64,000 bases of DNA from Liolophura sinensis (GCF_032854445.1 NC_088295.1:75484028-75548027); one strand, 5' to 3'. Shown: positions 36,986-50,150, numbered from the stretch's first letter. Program-made: numbers and translations. The notes: a model not told the origin generated them from the sequence alone.

Positions 36986-37660
36986 TCCCTGGCGCCAATT
37001 TTAGCCCGATAAGATACACTTATGAAGGAGATCAGATTGTGGACACTCCGCTCAATTTAATTACAAGAGAACTGCGGTGATTACAAAAATTAAAGAACTT
37101 ATGGTGAAGGTGTTTGCTGAAATATCGTTCACACACCAGTTTATGTTGTAAACAGTTGTAACACAACACACGTGATGTAACAGGTACACTGTGGAACATA
37201 AGGAGATATGTACACGTCATTCACAGGTCCTCTCTCTCTATTGCTATCGGATAATAGGATACATGGGGTAAAGTACCCGTGCAGACCATTGTCATTTGGA
37301 ATGGATGGGAACCATCTGCGGCAGGGCCTTATATCAAGAAATTTGTTAGATATTTGGCGAGATAAGGTCCATTTGAACTAATTCCTCTCTATCTGACCTC
37401 CACCCACCAGCTAATAAACCGCAACAATACACTCAGCAAGAGAAGTTATCAATAGACATTTAGCAAGCTTAAAAGAAAAAGACAACAAATAATATAACTT
37501 AAGTTATTTCGGAAAAGGGACGAGTAGCAAATTGCATTGTTGTAAATATCATAATCAACATCGCCAAAGACTTCAAAATCAGTGAGTGTGGTAAGACGAT
37601 TGGCCAAGTACTGGCCGGTACGCTGGTGGTATACTCTCATTGGGTGTCATTAAGATCGTT
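36986..37660. other. Unassigned non-coding stretch
   Basis: Nothing supported. Confidence 0.4.
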
Positions 37661-37870
37661 TCGGTGACATAATGGTTATAGCGCCAGCCTCGAAGTCAGG
37701 AAAACTGGAATCAAATCCGGGTCGGGTCATGCAAAAACTTCAAAAATGGTACTGGCTACTTAGTGTGACTGGTCCTGTCATAAGAAGACACAGTATATAT
37801 AGCTAATGACTCCTCGTCGACATATGACTGAAAAACTGTTAAGTACGACGTAAACCGGGAGGAATACACA
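37661..37870 (+). repeat. SINE type C copy (plus strand)
   Basis: The tRNA-like head TAATGGTTATAGCGCCAGCC (A-box region) and CTCGAAGTCAGGAAAACTGG lead to AATCAAATCC, a B box with its first base changed. A GGGTCGGGTCATGCAAAAAC body and the tail TTAAGTACGACGTAAACC follow. It shares head and body with 5985-6200 and 42470-42815. Confidence 0.8.
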
Positions 37871-39789
37871 CAAACATGCACATACACCTTCGACATACAC
37901 ACTGGGATTCATTATGCCTTTGACGTTGTTTTCATTGTGACAGGCCAACCACTGTTGGGGGCGCTGTTCGTTTCCTGTCTGCGGGTGTCATCACGCCTTC
38001 GGCATTGTTTTCAGTACTCAGAGTACACTGGCATCAGTGTGACAGACCAAGAACAGGCCAGTATGCTCCAACTGGGTGTGACTATGCCTCTGACTTTGGT
38101 CATTGAGTGAGAAATCTTTATTAAATATGTTTTACATTTGGGCTGATTTCCTACAAAAAGTCGGTAATTGCTCACCAGTCAAAAGGTTCTCCAAGCTCAC
38201 CACTTCAGAGGTCGGAAGTGTGATTAATCGGAGGGTTCAATTCTCTAAAACGTTTATGTGTATAATGCTATTTTTATTTCTGACAGGTCTTCTTGTCGAT
38301 TTAGAGCAATCACCACTATATCTTATTCACTTGCCAGTTTGACAAGCTATCTTAGTGTGGCAAAAACAACCGCCTTGTATTAAATGTTCCTTTCAGTTCC
38401 TTGAAGTTATTTAATTCGTTACTGTCACGGAATTAATATTCGGCGCGAAGAAGCAAAATGTCATTGACCTTAAGCTAATAAAACACAGTAATTCAGACTA
38501 AAGGAGCTTCCTTAGTACTGGTGATATCTAGTGACTAGTACTATCTTCGGACAAATGACCCTTCGACAAGCAAAAATTTTAGACTTGTAAGCGATAACTA
38601 AAGGAGGCGGCAGTGCTTTGGGTTGAAAGCGACGTTTAAACACGATTTAAAAAAAACCCACTAATGAGCAAATTCAAATAAACCATGACAGAATTTTACC
38701 TGCGCACAATTAAACGCAAGTCCACTTGTAGTATTTTCAAAGTGTGCGATTTGTTAAGATCTCGAGTCTCAGACAGTTCAGGTGTAAGGTTATCTTTCAC
38801 CCTGCAAACTGGCGCTAACAAACTGTCAGGTTTGACCCCTCAGTTCACCGAGCGTTTTAATCATGGCCCTACCATCCCCTGGCTAGACAAGTCAGGTTGT
38901 TAGGAAGAAGAAAGTCCACGTAGACATGGAATTTGATATCACTCTTCCTTCTAATTGTCTAACAGGAACAGAAAAATGTATTGTTTTTTTCCAAAACTGT
39001 CATTAAGTTTGTCTAATGGGTGGCTAAAAAGACATCTTATCATTACCACACATTCACTCAAAACATTCAAATGACCTTCCTGGGTTTTTATTTCTGTAAA
39101 AGGAGGAATTTCTTTTTGCGTAAGTCAATGTAGAGACCCACATCTGTTTCACCTTTTCAATCATTCTGAAGGTTTATGGTATATGCCTTCAACATATGCT
39201 TCTGAATTTTACAAGGCATCCGTTGTTTGGCGGGATAATGTTCATATAATACTGTGTATAAAGTTATTTTGCGAAATTCCAAGGTGTGGGAGGAGGGGGG
39301 GGGGGTGAACTGAGTTGAGGGTGGGGGATGGAGTGGCGGGAGCTGGTAGTACAGCCAGGACGGCAACATTAAAACTGGTGATTTTCAATTAAACCCCACG
39401 TCTACAAAGCCCTTGCGTCCAACAGTTTTATTTCAACTGTAGACAACTACTACCCACCTAGTCTTTGGATATTTCACTGCTTAACGCATGTGGCTAATTT
39501 GTTTTCAAAAAATAGCTATATCAGAGATCTAAGCCATTGTAATTGCTACGTGATATCATCAGGCCACTTCTGCTCCCATTAATTCTTCCGAAAATGTTCA
39601 TTTTTATCTTAAAGTTGTGCGGACGAGTGGCTGTCTCAGGTGATCTGTACAAGGGACCTTGATTAAACGCCATAAAAACTGGGATTGTCTTCATATTTAT
39701 TGCAGATGTTTAACAAGGCAAATTCTCCACAGACGCCCTGTCATGCTGCACAAACGCATTTCCATGTCTTCGTGCGCTTTTTAAATTAT
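37871..39789. other. Unassigned stretch
   Basis: No coding evidence. It contains an 11 G run at 39295-39305. Two near-repeats (ATTATGCCTTTGACGTTGTTTTCA near 37913 and ATCACGCCTTCGGCATTGTTTTCA near 37989) suggest a short diverged duplication. Confidence 0.4.
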
Positions 39790-39836
39790 GATTTCCCCGG
39801 GGTTCGTCCCGGTTTCCTCCCACCACAACGCTGTAA
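39790..39836 (+). repeat. SINE type A fragment
   Basis: GATTTCCCCGGGGTTCGTCC and CGGTTTCCTCCCACCACAAC match the centre of type A. It lies about 55 bp before a second copy. Confidence 0.65.
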
Positions 39837-39889
39837 TAGGTTGCGAAACCGCTGAGCCAGTACAAACGTCGTTGTTTGTTAACCAAAGA

Positions 39890-40028
39890 AACCACTTGCA
39901 GATGGTCGTGGGATTCCCCCGGGCTCCGCCCGGTTTCTTCTCACCATAATGCTAACCGCTTTGCTATATAAGTGAAATATTCTTGATTACAGCGTAAAAC
40001 CCCCATTCAAATAAATAAATAAATAAAT
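39890..40028 (+). repeat. SINE type A, 5'-truncated, with 9 bp target duplication
   Basis: A clean copy from GCAGATGGTCGTGGGATTCC through the CCGGGCTCCGCCCGG block and ATATTCTTGATTACAGCGTA to (AATA)n. AACCAAAGA occurs exactly on both sides (39881-39889 and 40029-40037), which marks the insertion site and the true ends of the copied segment. Confidence 0.92.
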
Positions 40029-40037
40029 AACCAAAGA

Positions 40038-41337
40038 GTTAAGTTCAAATGAGGAGATATGTGTAAATGTACATGTACCCCTAAGAAGTTAGTCTTGACT
40101 TATCCTAGCCAAATAGGCGTACACATGTTCAGTGTATATGTATATATAATGATATGCGAGATACTGGATGTCAGCTCCGGCATGTTGGAGCGTTTTATTA
40201 TGATTATCAGTTGACGTTAAGAAGAAAAGTAACTCTTACAGGAAAATCTCTTTCTTCGATTCGCTCGTATTACGGAAGGATAAATAAAAAATAAAACTTC
40301 CATGTAATTAAACCCAACTTTCTCGAGATCAAGCATTTACAGTACACACATATAATGTTTTTCACTGGATATTTATGTAGTATATGTATATCTCATTGCT
40401 CCATGCTGTCTTCCTAAAAGGCGTTTAAACACATTACCCTAAGTTCTTGTAGTCGCATATATTCCAGTTAGGCAATCAGGGTAACAAATGGCCAAACCAA
40501 AATCACTGATAATCACTCGTCTTGCCTGTTAGATCCATGTTTATCAGTATATCAAAGCAATAAAGTACAAATATTATCAACTTGAACATTTGAAGTGAAA
40601 ATGACCCTCATATGTAGGTGCCTCAACTCTGCGAGGTAGGAGCGTATACATGCGAGGCTTTATACCCGTCATGTTTCAGTTTGTAAACCTTTGACAGGAG
40701 CATCAAATGTCTGCAGATCCTTTGTTCGATTTCAAAAGCCATTAAAAACTAAGGTTGAGTGTTTGAATCAATGTACAGTATTGAAGTTTTTATGAAAAAT
40801 ACACCAACAAAATAAAAACAAGAGAGGTTTGAGACACGTTATGTGATAAAATAGGTTTAAAATTTTTTTGCTGTTTAACTGCTTGTTTTCTAATGCCTAA
40901 TTTTACTCAATGCTCAATCATGGAATCTATGAACAGGCATTGCCCAACGTCAAGTTTGTTTCAAGATGTGTGTGTGTTTTAGGGACGTTAACTTTCCCTT
41001 AATCCTGAAAAATATATGTATGTATGCTTGGGGTTTAACCTTGCTCTGACCTTTCAGCGCAGACCGTCTTTCAATATGAGCCAATGCAGATTTATCTCAA
41101 TGTAAAACATAATATTATGCGAAAAAATGAGAAGATTGTGAGACAAAATGCTATAGCACCTTTGTTTGTCTCAACTAAAACACAACGATGCTTAAAACTC
41201 CCTTGATCGGGATACAGGACGGTGTTAACTGGGGTGATGTACTGCTATAGTAGCACAATATGACGTAGACGAACTCAAAACGAAATACGCATGTCTTGGA
41301 ACAGAAAATAAACACAACACTCCTTATAGCATATACA
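40038..41337. other. Unassigned non-coding stretch
   Basis: Nothing supported. Confidence 0.4.
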
Positions 41338-41425
41338 CGAGGGAACCCACGACCATCCATAGGTTGTTGACAGACTGTTTCTTTCTATTAATACTGGCGT
41401 TAAGCCATAATCATTCATTTCATTA
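41338..41425. repeat. SINE/LINE fragments
   Basis: CGAGGGAACCCACGACCATC and CATAGGTTGTTGACAGACTG (41338-41378) are a reverse piece of type A. TGGCGTTAAGCCATAATCAT plus TCATTTCATT (41395-41422) is a plus-strand tail like that of the LINE at 33089-34020. Confidence 0.65.
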
Positions 41426-41814
41426 TAATAATACTTGACACATTACCATTCCCTTTTATCCAGGTATCTACAGCATTCGAACAGACACCTAATGCATTTG
41501 TACTGATGAATGTTGATCATAGTTATAAATAAAGGACGATATAAGTTGGGAGAGCTAACATTGCTGCGTCATACCTTTGAAGGTGTTTGTCTTTCTCCAG
41601 GCTAGTTTGTACCATCATCTGAATAACTCCCTGTATATTTAATGTTTGACTCTAAAATTCTCCTTAAATGTCCATGTTTGTCTGCTACTATGAAGAATAG
41701 TCCTCGCTGAGTAGGTACTTCATATAGCATTTTGAAGTCATTTTGAAAAGGGAACCCCTCCTGTCTCTCTTTCACGTTATTTAGAAAATGCTCATCTCAA
41801 ATAAATTCAAATAA

Positions 41815-42190
41815 GCCTGTCACGTTAACTGGAAAGTTTCCTTACCAGTAACCTGTATCTGTCACGTTTTTGGATAGTTTTGTTAGCAAAAGAGTCAATA
41901 TGTCACTATATTTGAAAAATACTCCTATCAAACCAAGTCATTCTATCACGTTAACTGGAAAGTGGTCCTACATGTGACCAAGAATATCTATCACGATTTT
42001 ACCTGGTGCTCTCAGCAAACCAGGTCAGTATGTCACGATATTGGAAAAAACTCTGGAAATTGGAAAAACCAAAACATTCTGTCACGTTAAGTGGAAAGCG
42101 GTTCTACGTGTGACCAAGGCTATATATTACGGTTTTGGCTGGTGCTCTCGCCAAACAGTGTTTCTAGCAAAATATACTGGGCAAAACAAT
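41815..42190. repeat. Satellite-like array, ~126 bp units of three ~42 bp sub-units
   Basis: TCACGTTAACTGGAAAG (or AAGTGGAAAG) recurs at 41820, 41946 and 42082. Between these, two other TGTCAC/TATCAC-led sub-units recur at about 42 bp steps (near 41862, 41902, 41990, 42032 and 42124), one containing CGATATTGGAAAAA and one CGATTTTACCTGGTGCTCTC. This is a small higher-order repeat of about three units. Confidence 0.8.
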
Positions 42191-42469
42191 AGTCAAGACA
42201 AATTGTTAAATTTACTGAGCTAAACACGAGCGCAATTTCAAATTTCACAAGACGCCTGAAAAATATCATCAGAAATTTGACAAACTAGAGGAATGTATTG
42301 AAGCAGATGTTCGTTGTGTAGCTGTTTCTGAGGTAATGTACCTCAGAACCGTATGTTTGAGTTTACATTCAGTGGCAGGAGCAGGGTTGCAACCCTATTG
42401 CAACTTTTGCACCAGATATATTGCACACTCTCTGACTTTTCACGTAAATATCTCATATGCTTGCTTGCT
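42191..42469. other. Unassigned non-coding stretch
   Basis: Nothing recognised. Confidence 0.4.
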
Positions 42470-42815
42470 TGGGTTTTTTTTACGTCGTACTTAACAATTT
42501 AAATGACGACGCGCAGTCATTAGATATGTGTAGGCATGTCATGTCTTCTTGTGGGAGGGAAGAGTCCATGCTTGTAAAGTGTTGCTACCACTAAAGTGTC
42601 ATGCCTGAGACACCTGACATAAAATCCCATCCAGTCATTTTATACTGACGCCTGGTCAACCAGTCCTGATTCCTTCCTCTAGCCTCTTTGTGCTGAGCGC
42701 CAATAGAGAGATCAACAAGTACCATTTCTTAAAGTCTTTGATCTGATCCGACCACGGTTTGATCCCAAGTTTTCCGACTTCGAGGCGGACGCTTTAACTA
42801 TTAGAGCTTTAATAC
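42470..42815 (-). repeat. Near full-length SINE type C with A and B boxes (minus strand)
   Basis: Read on the minus strand: TAGTTAAAGCG (complement at 42790-42800) fits the A box TRGYNNANNNG, and GATCAAACC (complement at 42756-42764) fits the B box exactly. The body with GGCGCTCAGCACAAAG and GGCATGACACTTTAGTGG follows, then the tail TTGTTAAGTACGACGTAAAA. It is the most complete type C copy here, about 340 bp. Confidence 0.88.
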
Positions 42816-45138
42816 GTTGTTGAACTTAGCGTAAGTGTGTGCGGGTGAAAGAAATCGCATTAAATTCCGCGTTTAACATAGCCTTTGTTCGTATAATGAT
42901 GATTTTAAAGGTCCAGGGTTAGCAGCGACTTGTTGGTGGATCAGTGTGTCCTATGTCGGTTATCTGAACATGAGCCTGTGTGTGATACTGTATGCTACTA
43001 TTCATCATCGAGGTCACCGTGTTTTGTTCCAAGGCTACCTGATCTTTCACCTTCCAGCGCATACTCTCTGCTGTTATTGCCATGTCAGTGACAGAAACTA
43101 CGGCTTAACAGTTACCAATGGCTACTTATTACCTGTTTTACAGAGAACAAAACCAATCGATTAGAAATCGGCCGAGCTTCTTGTGGCGTTAGGGACGGAG
43201 GTATGGTCAGCAGACTGAATGGGTTTCTCTCACTCTTTCCTGACTTTTAACTAAGCCAATTGAGGAAACGAACTGTGTTAGTAATTAGGTGCCATTTGCA
43301 GTCTTTGATAAATGCTCACGATGCACTGATTCCAAGCTTTCAGAATTGACCACACGGTTTTCATCAGGTACCAGCCACATATAGACATGCTACAGAGCTG
43401 TTACTAGCTCTATCCACTTTACACAGCCGAATCAGTATGTCACACGCATCGAGTCCATTCTTCCTTATTCAGAACCTGTATACGGACAGGCTGTGTCAAC
43501 CATAGGCCGTCGATGACCTATTGGTTGTATTGTATACAACGACGGAAAGGGACTGATAGCCTTTTAGGTGCTGGCCTGCACACTTCCTCTTTAATTAGTC
43601 GCGCTAGTTTGGATAGGCAAAACCTTTTAAGTAAGAAAACAGTGAGTAAAGAGTGGGTTCTAACTACGATCAAAGGCTTCTCGAGTTAAGGGTTCCGGTT
43701 GTTTCTCCGTCCATTCACCAAGCGAAAAGTCCGGCTCTAAGTACCATCTGTATCGGTAGCATAGCCATCCACAAACTTTCTCGCCTATTTAATCAGGAAA
43801 GACAAATCAATTCACCTTGTTTTCCAATGAGCAATTTTGCTGAGAGGCCACTGTTGTATTAACATATAACCACAAAATAAATCTAAATAAATCTCATATC
43901 AAACGCTGTCACCCGACAACAATGAAACCGTCCCTATGAGCAATAAGTTCCAAGTAAAGTCTTCCCTTTATATGACACTCAACATAACTGGTTGCTTACA
44001 GACAATAAATTTTAATACAATTATTCCAATAGTAAAACATCAAATTTAAATTTCACTTTAACACAAGTATAATAATATTTAAATTTATTTTGTTCGATGT
44101 AATATTTTACATTACGAAGGGCCCGAGGGAATGAAGGTATTAAAGTCACGGTGCCCAGTGTCTTGAGGCAATTTGTGGAATAGCTGAGGTGGGAGTATAT
44201 TTAGGGAAACGCTGGGTGGTAGCTATCACCTCTGAGAAGGCTGATATGATTAAACTGGATAAGGGAAACCATTCAAGTGCGTCTGGTTACTGATGAACGA
44301 TATATTTTTCACCCGTATAGGACAGAGACCTCTTGATGTCAATTATAAGACGTTATTTAAGTCATACCTCTCAGTGGTATCCTGGACAAATTAAATTTGC
44401 TACCTAAGCCGTGAGGAAATCTCACCCTATTATTGTTAGGATAGGATGTACCGATACAGGGACGGGTACTACTGAATCACTTACACTCATACGCATGTCA
44501 AGCTCAAAACACTCGGCTCCGAAACGATAGTTACCCAGTCTTCGACATTATGGGCCGTAATACAACGTTCTATGACAATTCCACTATTTCTGCCATCCGA
44601 CACTAACTGTAAAAATGAATTTATGGTAATGCATTACCTAAATTGTCCAGATTTAGTCGCCTTACGTCCCTCCACTTCAACATGACACGAACATCCACAA
44701 TTTCAGGCTGAGCTTGTTCTAGTGTTTCCGGTATGAAGATGTGTGCATTTCAATTTCTTTTTTAATATACGGCGGGTTTACACAACTTGAGCAGTTAAGT
44801 AGTTTTTGATCTTCAATTTTACATTCCTGCCAAGACAAATCCTTCGTAACAAAACTGTAGAACCACTCATGACATGTATCAGAGCATGCTTGTCAACTCA
44901 ATCACACCGTGAGCCTAAGCAATGAGCGATGACGGCCAGATAACAGATGTTCCACATTACATGTATTTCTGTTATTCCACGAGTATTCTTGAAGCAAAGC
45001 CATAGTGTCAGAGAAAGAAAGAATCCGAAGGCTATACAGATTTTGACAGATTTGCATGTAAAGCAAGCATTTTATTACAAAGTACATGTGCATATCATAT
45101 GCACTAGCACGTCTGCTAATGGTGTACTTTTGAATTTT
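42816..45138. other. Unassigned non-coding stretch
   Basis: Nothing supported. Confidence 0.4.
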
Positions 45139-45207
45139 ATACATACATACATACATACATACATACATACATACATACATACATACATACATACATACAT
45201 ACATACG
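45139..45207. repeat. (CATA)n microsatellite
   Basis: About 17 perfect tetranucleotide units. The His-Thr-Tyr-Ile and Met-Tyr-Val-Cys repeats in open frames on the two strands are by-products. Confidence 0.98.
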
Positions 45208-45235
45208 TGCAGGATGTCAGAACTTTTCTAGATCT

Positions 45236-45300
45236 ATTTTATTTCATTGGTGTTGTACGGCGTACTTAAGAATATTCTTCACGATTTCGGTAAGCAGCGT
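45236..45300 (-). repeat. SINE tail fragment (minus strand)
   Basis: TTTCATTGGTGTTGTACGGC and GTACTTAAGAATATTCTTCA are the shared SINE tail in reverse. It is followed directly by a plus-strand SINE. Confidence 0.7.
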
Positions 45301-45329
45301 CTGTTTATCACATAGGAGGGCTCTTCGGC

Positions 45330-45567
45330 TCAGATCATTAAAACGCTGCCTCACTTCGACTACAAAGCAATCGCGAGTTCCAACCCATATCTCGAAGTCT
45401 CAGCTTTTTTCCAGTCATGAGGTTTATTGGGTACCTGGTGAAGGGCTGTGGTTTACCTCTATCTTCCCTGAGTCTAACACCCATGACCTTCGTCATATCA
45501 GTGAAGTATTCTTAACCTCGGCCTTAACGATCAATCAATACACAAACAGATAAATAAATAAATCATG
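45330..45567 (+). repeat. SINE type B copy
   Basis: GTTCCAACC near 45381 matches the B box at eight of nine positions. Then follow TCAGCTTTTTTCCAGTCATG, GGGTACCTGGTGAAGGGCTG and GAAGTATTCTTAACCTCGGC, and a GATAAATAAATAAAT tail. With the reverse fragment at 45236 it forms tails pointing away from each other. Confidence 0.65.
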
Positions 45568-48500
45568 GAACGGCTTCTTGTAAAATCTTTCGTTGCTTTC
45601 ATTTTAATATTTTTAGCCGTACACAATCAGCAATCCATGCTGTTTGAACTGTCTCAATGAACTGTTATTTACGTATCACAAACAACTCATCCAGTCCAGG
45701 CTTTTAGCAGACTTACTTTCAAACAGTGTTATTTGAATATTGGCGGATTCAGACACTAGTTATGTTAATTTTTCATTACTTGTCTTCACAAAACAGTGTG
45801 TCTTGTGTCTTCGGACTTTTGTTTGTTTTAGATTTTTGTTGCCGATTCTTCATATATTACTGGTATCCAAGCCAATTTGCAGAAGTGGTGATGATTGTAG
45901 CCAGTAATCCCCAGACAATACGAGGTATTTCGACCTGTCGTAGGGCCTGAAAGGAGCTTTAAATCTGCATTTGATACTTAAATTGACAAAAAGTAGCACT
46001 ACAAAATAGTGCGTATTGAAATTCACCAGTCTTGGATTGCTGGACAGTGCAAAATAAGCATATTGCAATCATCAAAATAAAAACTGAAATGAAATTTAAA
46101 TCTCTATACGCTATTGTTATCGGCTATTAGAAGCTTTTAAAAGTGAGAAAATTAGGTGGACTGTCTTTTTTCTGATACCACAAGGCATTAGGATTCTTGT
46201 CAGAGCTAAAAACAGACAGGGTCGTGAAGGAATAGTTCGCCGATTTAAAGTAGCCCGCGGCTTTTACAGAAAGTGTGATTAATCCAAAATTCCACTCTTA
46301 CGCTTCATACTGCTGACAAATAGGCTAGGAACGGGCTTGGTCTGAAATCAGCTCCGACAGCCTTTCGTCCCGAATGGCTGTACTAAAACACAAATCTGTT
46401 AATAGATATTGACATTAGCCGCTAGACTGAAATCAGAGTAAGTAGTGAGGGCCACCCCGAGATGTTGAAATCGAACGCCGATTGGTGCTCGCTTTACTAA
46501 ATAGCCAACTCGTCCCGGGTTATTCCCATTGGGTAATATGCCGTGCCCCATCGGTCAACGCTGCCATTCTTAAATGTAATTCTTATCGATTACTTGTATT
46601 TATTGAATTGATCTGGAGCTGTGCCTGTTAATAGCTCATAAACCTCCCAACTCCAGACTTTGTAAGCAGCGAATTTCCGCCCCTGCGCTGTTTTTTGTCC
46701 CCAGACCAAAAGGCCGCCGGTGCACCCATCCTCCAAACAATGCACGTTTATTTGGTTATGTTCCTTCATTTGGGCGAAATTATCGTTTTTCCGCTTCGGA
46801 ACATCAGCAAACGCGTCAGCTGTCTCGGTATAATTAGTTTCTGAAGGCGCACAATAGCTGCAGTGAATAAAGCATATTTAATAGCTGTTACGACGAACCA
46901 CCTGTCCCCATCACAGATAATATCTTCTCATTTGCCACATCTTGTAACGGGACCAAGTCATAACTTAGACAGACAGCAATGTCATCGTTGCAAGCGGAAT
47001 TGTACTATCCCAGTGTCATTTGTTGGTAGGTCTATGTAAAGTAAGGCCAAGTTTCTACAAGCCCAGTTTCATCGTCTGACCTTTTGCTAACTATCACATT
47101 GTCTTAGCTGCCTTTATATTGCTCTCCACGGTATAATCTATTATTTCTTCAGAACGCTTCAAAATGCGCTTTAAACTGAGTTTTAATGGCTGGCAAACAA
47201 TGTAAGTATGTATGTAAGTATGTAACAATGAAACGAGATTCTTCTGTATACTTGAAGAACAATCTTAGAATCATGATATTGTATCTGTATTGTAAAATAT
47301 AATGTCTGCAATGCCGAGGTATATCAGCCTTTGTCAATACATGAGTTCAGTTGACAAAGCTGAGTAAAAAGTCTCAGAACATTTAAGTCAGCATTATGTG
47401 TCAGCCAGGGAATACGACTACAACGAGAAATAAAGACCTCAGTGGGAGATCTTTTATAGTGACAGGACAAAGAATGGTCCATGACCGTGGGTTTCTACCA
47501 CAAAACGTTTTGATATGACTGGTAACAGTGAATGATTATAAAACGTCACAGCGGTTGCATGCGATCGTGATGAAATCATGATGGTGAAAAGCATTACGTG
47601 CCAGGGTCACTCTAGTCTGAGAGCGTTTAATTTACACAGGAAGCTAACACGTCAACGTCCTCCCACTCAGTTTAGCAAAGTCACTACAGAAGTCGAATTG
47701 TTTTCAGTTTTCGACTGATCTGTGATCAGAGAAGGAAACCCATTGTGGGGCTTTTCATGCTAATGACAAAAACGGCCGAACAGAAGTCTCACGTTTGCTC
47801 ATTAGCCTCTATAGTTTTGACCGCTATTCGCGAATCGAACTATATGGGCTAGTGTTACATCTTCTGGCAAGCAGGCAGTTCATACATCGAGAAAGTTGGA
47901 CGATCAGGACAAAAAGCGATCAATCCAACGCCACGGATTTGACCTAAAACTCTCCACAGGCCTCGCGGCCAACCAAATGACCCCATTATGTGAGCCTTGT
48001 TAGCATAGACATCGACCAGTTTGAGTTCAGTGGCATCCCAGTTTCAGCCCCATTGCCTTCATCATACAAAAAACTAGTCAGTTACTGGAACTTTAACATG
48101 TCAGGTAATGACCTGGCTTCTACAGGACGTGGTTATATTATAGGTGCCAGTGACGACAGTAATACAACTCTCACCCAGTCCTTACACGGTGCTAAGGCTT
48201 TCTTATTTCTTGCTGGTTTGTAAAACGAACGCAAGGTTTTGTTCCTATAAATTCCTCTGTCATACATTTGTAGATTCAGTTTTTGATAATGTTACAACGG
48301 TAGTGATAACATGGTGGTAGAAATAAATGTGACTGTTACGATCTTGAAATTTTAAGCCCTCTCAAAGTCAAGAGTTTGAGACCCTAAGTTTTATGGCCCA
48401 GCTGCATTTTTGAACCAAATTACACAAATACGTGTATAGTTCGGCTCTGTTTTCCTATCAAGACAAATGCGCGTATAAAGTCTATTACGAAAGGTCATTT

Positions 48501-50092
48501 CTGGTGGGTGCACATCTGATAATGGACAACTAATTTCCCATGTTCCAGACACAAAACCATTCGATGTTGTTTAAGAACGTAACAATCATACCTTTTGTCC
48601 AGCGATTGGCGATCATAGCTTCCAAACGCAATACAGATGTAAAAATGAGTATATTAGGCATAAAAGACAGCGTATATATGACCAGCAGGTGGCTGGAGTT
48701 TGTTAGATAATGATTTCATGCAGACAACCAGTTTTTCTCATTTCTTACAATGTGATAACACACACATGCCTCGCTGGTGGTCCAGTAGTGTCTGGAAAAG
48801 AAAACACATTGCTACATCTACTGGCGTTATCTTTATAATCCACCCCGATGTCTAAGCGTTTACGGCGTCCGTTTCGACCTCGATATGATATATTGTCAAA
48901 TCTTAGCAGCTCATCGCTGGAACACATCATAGGGTTACATGTCAAGTGCTGATCAGCCCTTTGTCATTGTATGTCATGATGGTCCAATGAGACCACGCAA
49001 GGAAACATCGGAAAATGGACACCTCATTTCACCGAAATTTCACAGTTGATATTTACCAAAACATGTTCAGGGTATGGAACGTCCAAGACCATACTCCTAA
49101 GTGAGTTCATCCCTTACGTTTAATTATTAATATGCATTAAACATTATCAAAAATCAGGGGTTTGCCAAAAGTATTTCAGCAGCAGAAGTATTCATAAATG
49201 AAGAAATATCTCTGGCACTAAAGACGGAAACGTTTGTTAAGATAACTGCGAGTTTGCGTCGCGAAAACCTAACAGCCGTGTAATTGTATAAAACAGAAGA
49301 TTTATCATCTTCGTTTATCGTGAAATCTTCCGTCCTCTAAATGATATACAACTATAATGTTACTATGTGTATGTTAAAAATTAATACGAACTTCTCTGGT
49401 ATTTCGTAGAGGAATTAATGATTCTTTTCCAATTTGTGTAGTATTCTCTATGTCAGCTCTGTATTTACAGCTGTATTTGTAGTCTGGGAATAATATTTTT
49501 TGTATCGTCTGTCTCCATCTACTAAACATGCTGGCCTGTTTTAATTTTAAAGCCAGTCTTTTCCTATATAACAATACAATACATTGCGTATTACATAGAC
49601 ATGTCCTATTTGTGTATTTCCCTTTTGTGGCGACACTAAAATGAGACAAACGTGGTTTAATAATAGAGTTGAAAAAATGTCTAATCTTCATTTCAATGTA
49701 ATAGCGAAATTTTTCATTTGGCAGACATGTATATGTACCTGTTTCTCTTATGAATTCACCAATACCCACAGGTTGTTAAAGACTAATCTTTATTAAGCAC
49801 GATTCACTGTCGTTTACCAGACCGCTTATTGATAGCCTGCTGAATTTAAATAACCGGTATATAGCTCTGATAGAAATGTATTCAGCGTCACCTATCTTCC
49901 AGCTGGCACGTCTTACTTGGAGTTTGTTCTATTCGACAGTTTCGTCTCACAAAGCATTTGTGACAAAGTTTTTATTTATCCTCACTTGAGTAGCACATGC
50001 GTAGCGTGCACATTCATGTACCTTAGCGTGATTAGACAGACCTAGTTACATTTCAGACTTTGTTCTCTCCAAAACGTTTGACTTTGCTTTAA
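45568..50092. other. Long repeat-poor stretch
   Basis: No retroelement recognised over 4.5 kb. A short GTAAGTATGTATGTAAGTAT run lies near 47202. Frames at 47990-48223 (plus) and 49374-49769 (minus, 131 codons) show no recognisable domain. The part at about 46380-46950 is relatively GC-rich, with CCAAT-, homeodomain- and E-box-like words; it could be regulatory but this is unproven. Confidence 0.35.
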
Positions 50093-50150
50093 ATGCCGTA
50101 CTCAAGAATTTTAGTCACTTGTACGAGGGCGGCAGTTACATGTATATTAC
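50093..50150 (-). repeat. SINE type A tail fragment (minus strand)
   Basis: AAATGCCGTACTCAAGAATT and GTACGAGGGCGGCAG match the shared tail in reverse. Confidence 0.6.

Noticed and set aside
47990-48223. Plus-strand frame ending at a possible GT donor
   Set aside because: The donor is weak and there is no partner exon or motif.
49374-49769. 131-codon antisense frame
   Set aside because: Basic and protein-like, but no motif, splice border or repeat context was recognised. Frames of this size are expected by chance in 64 kb.
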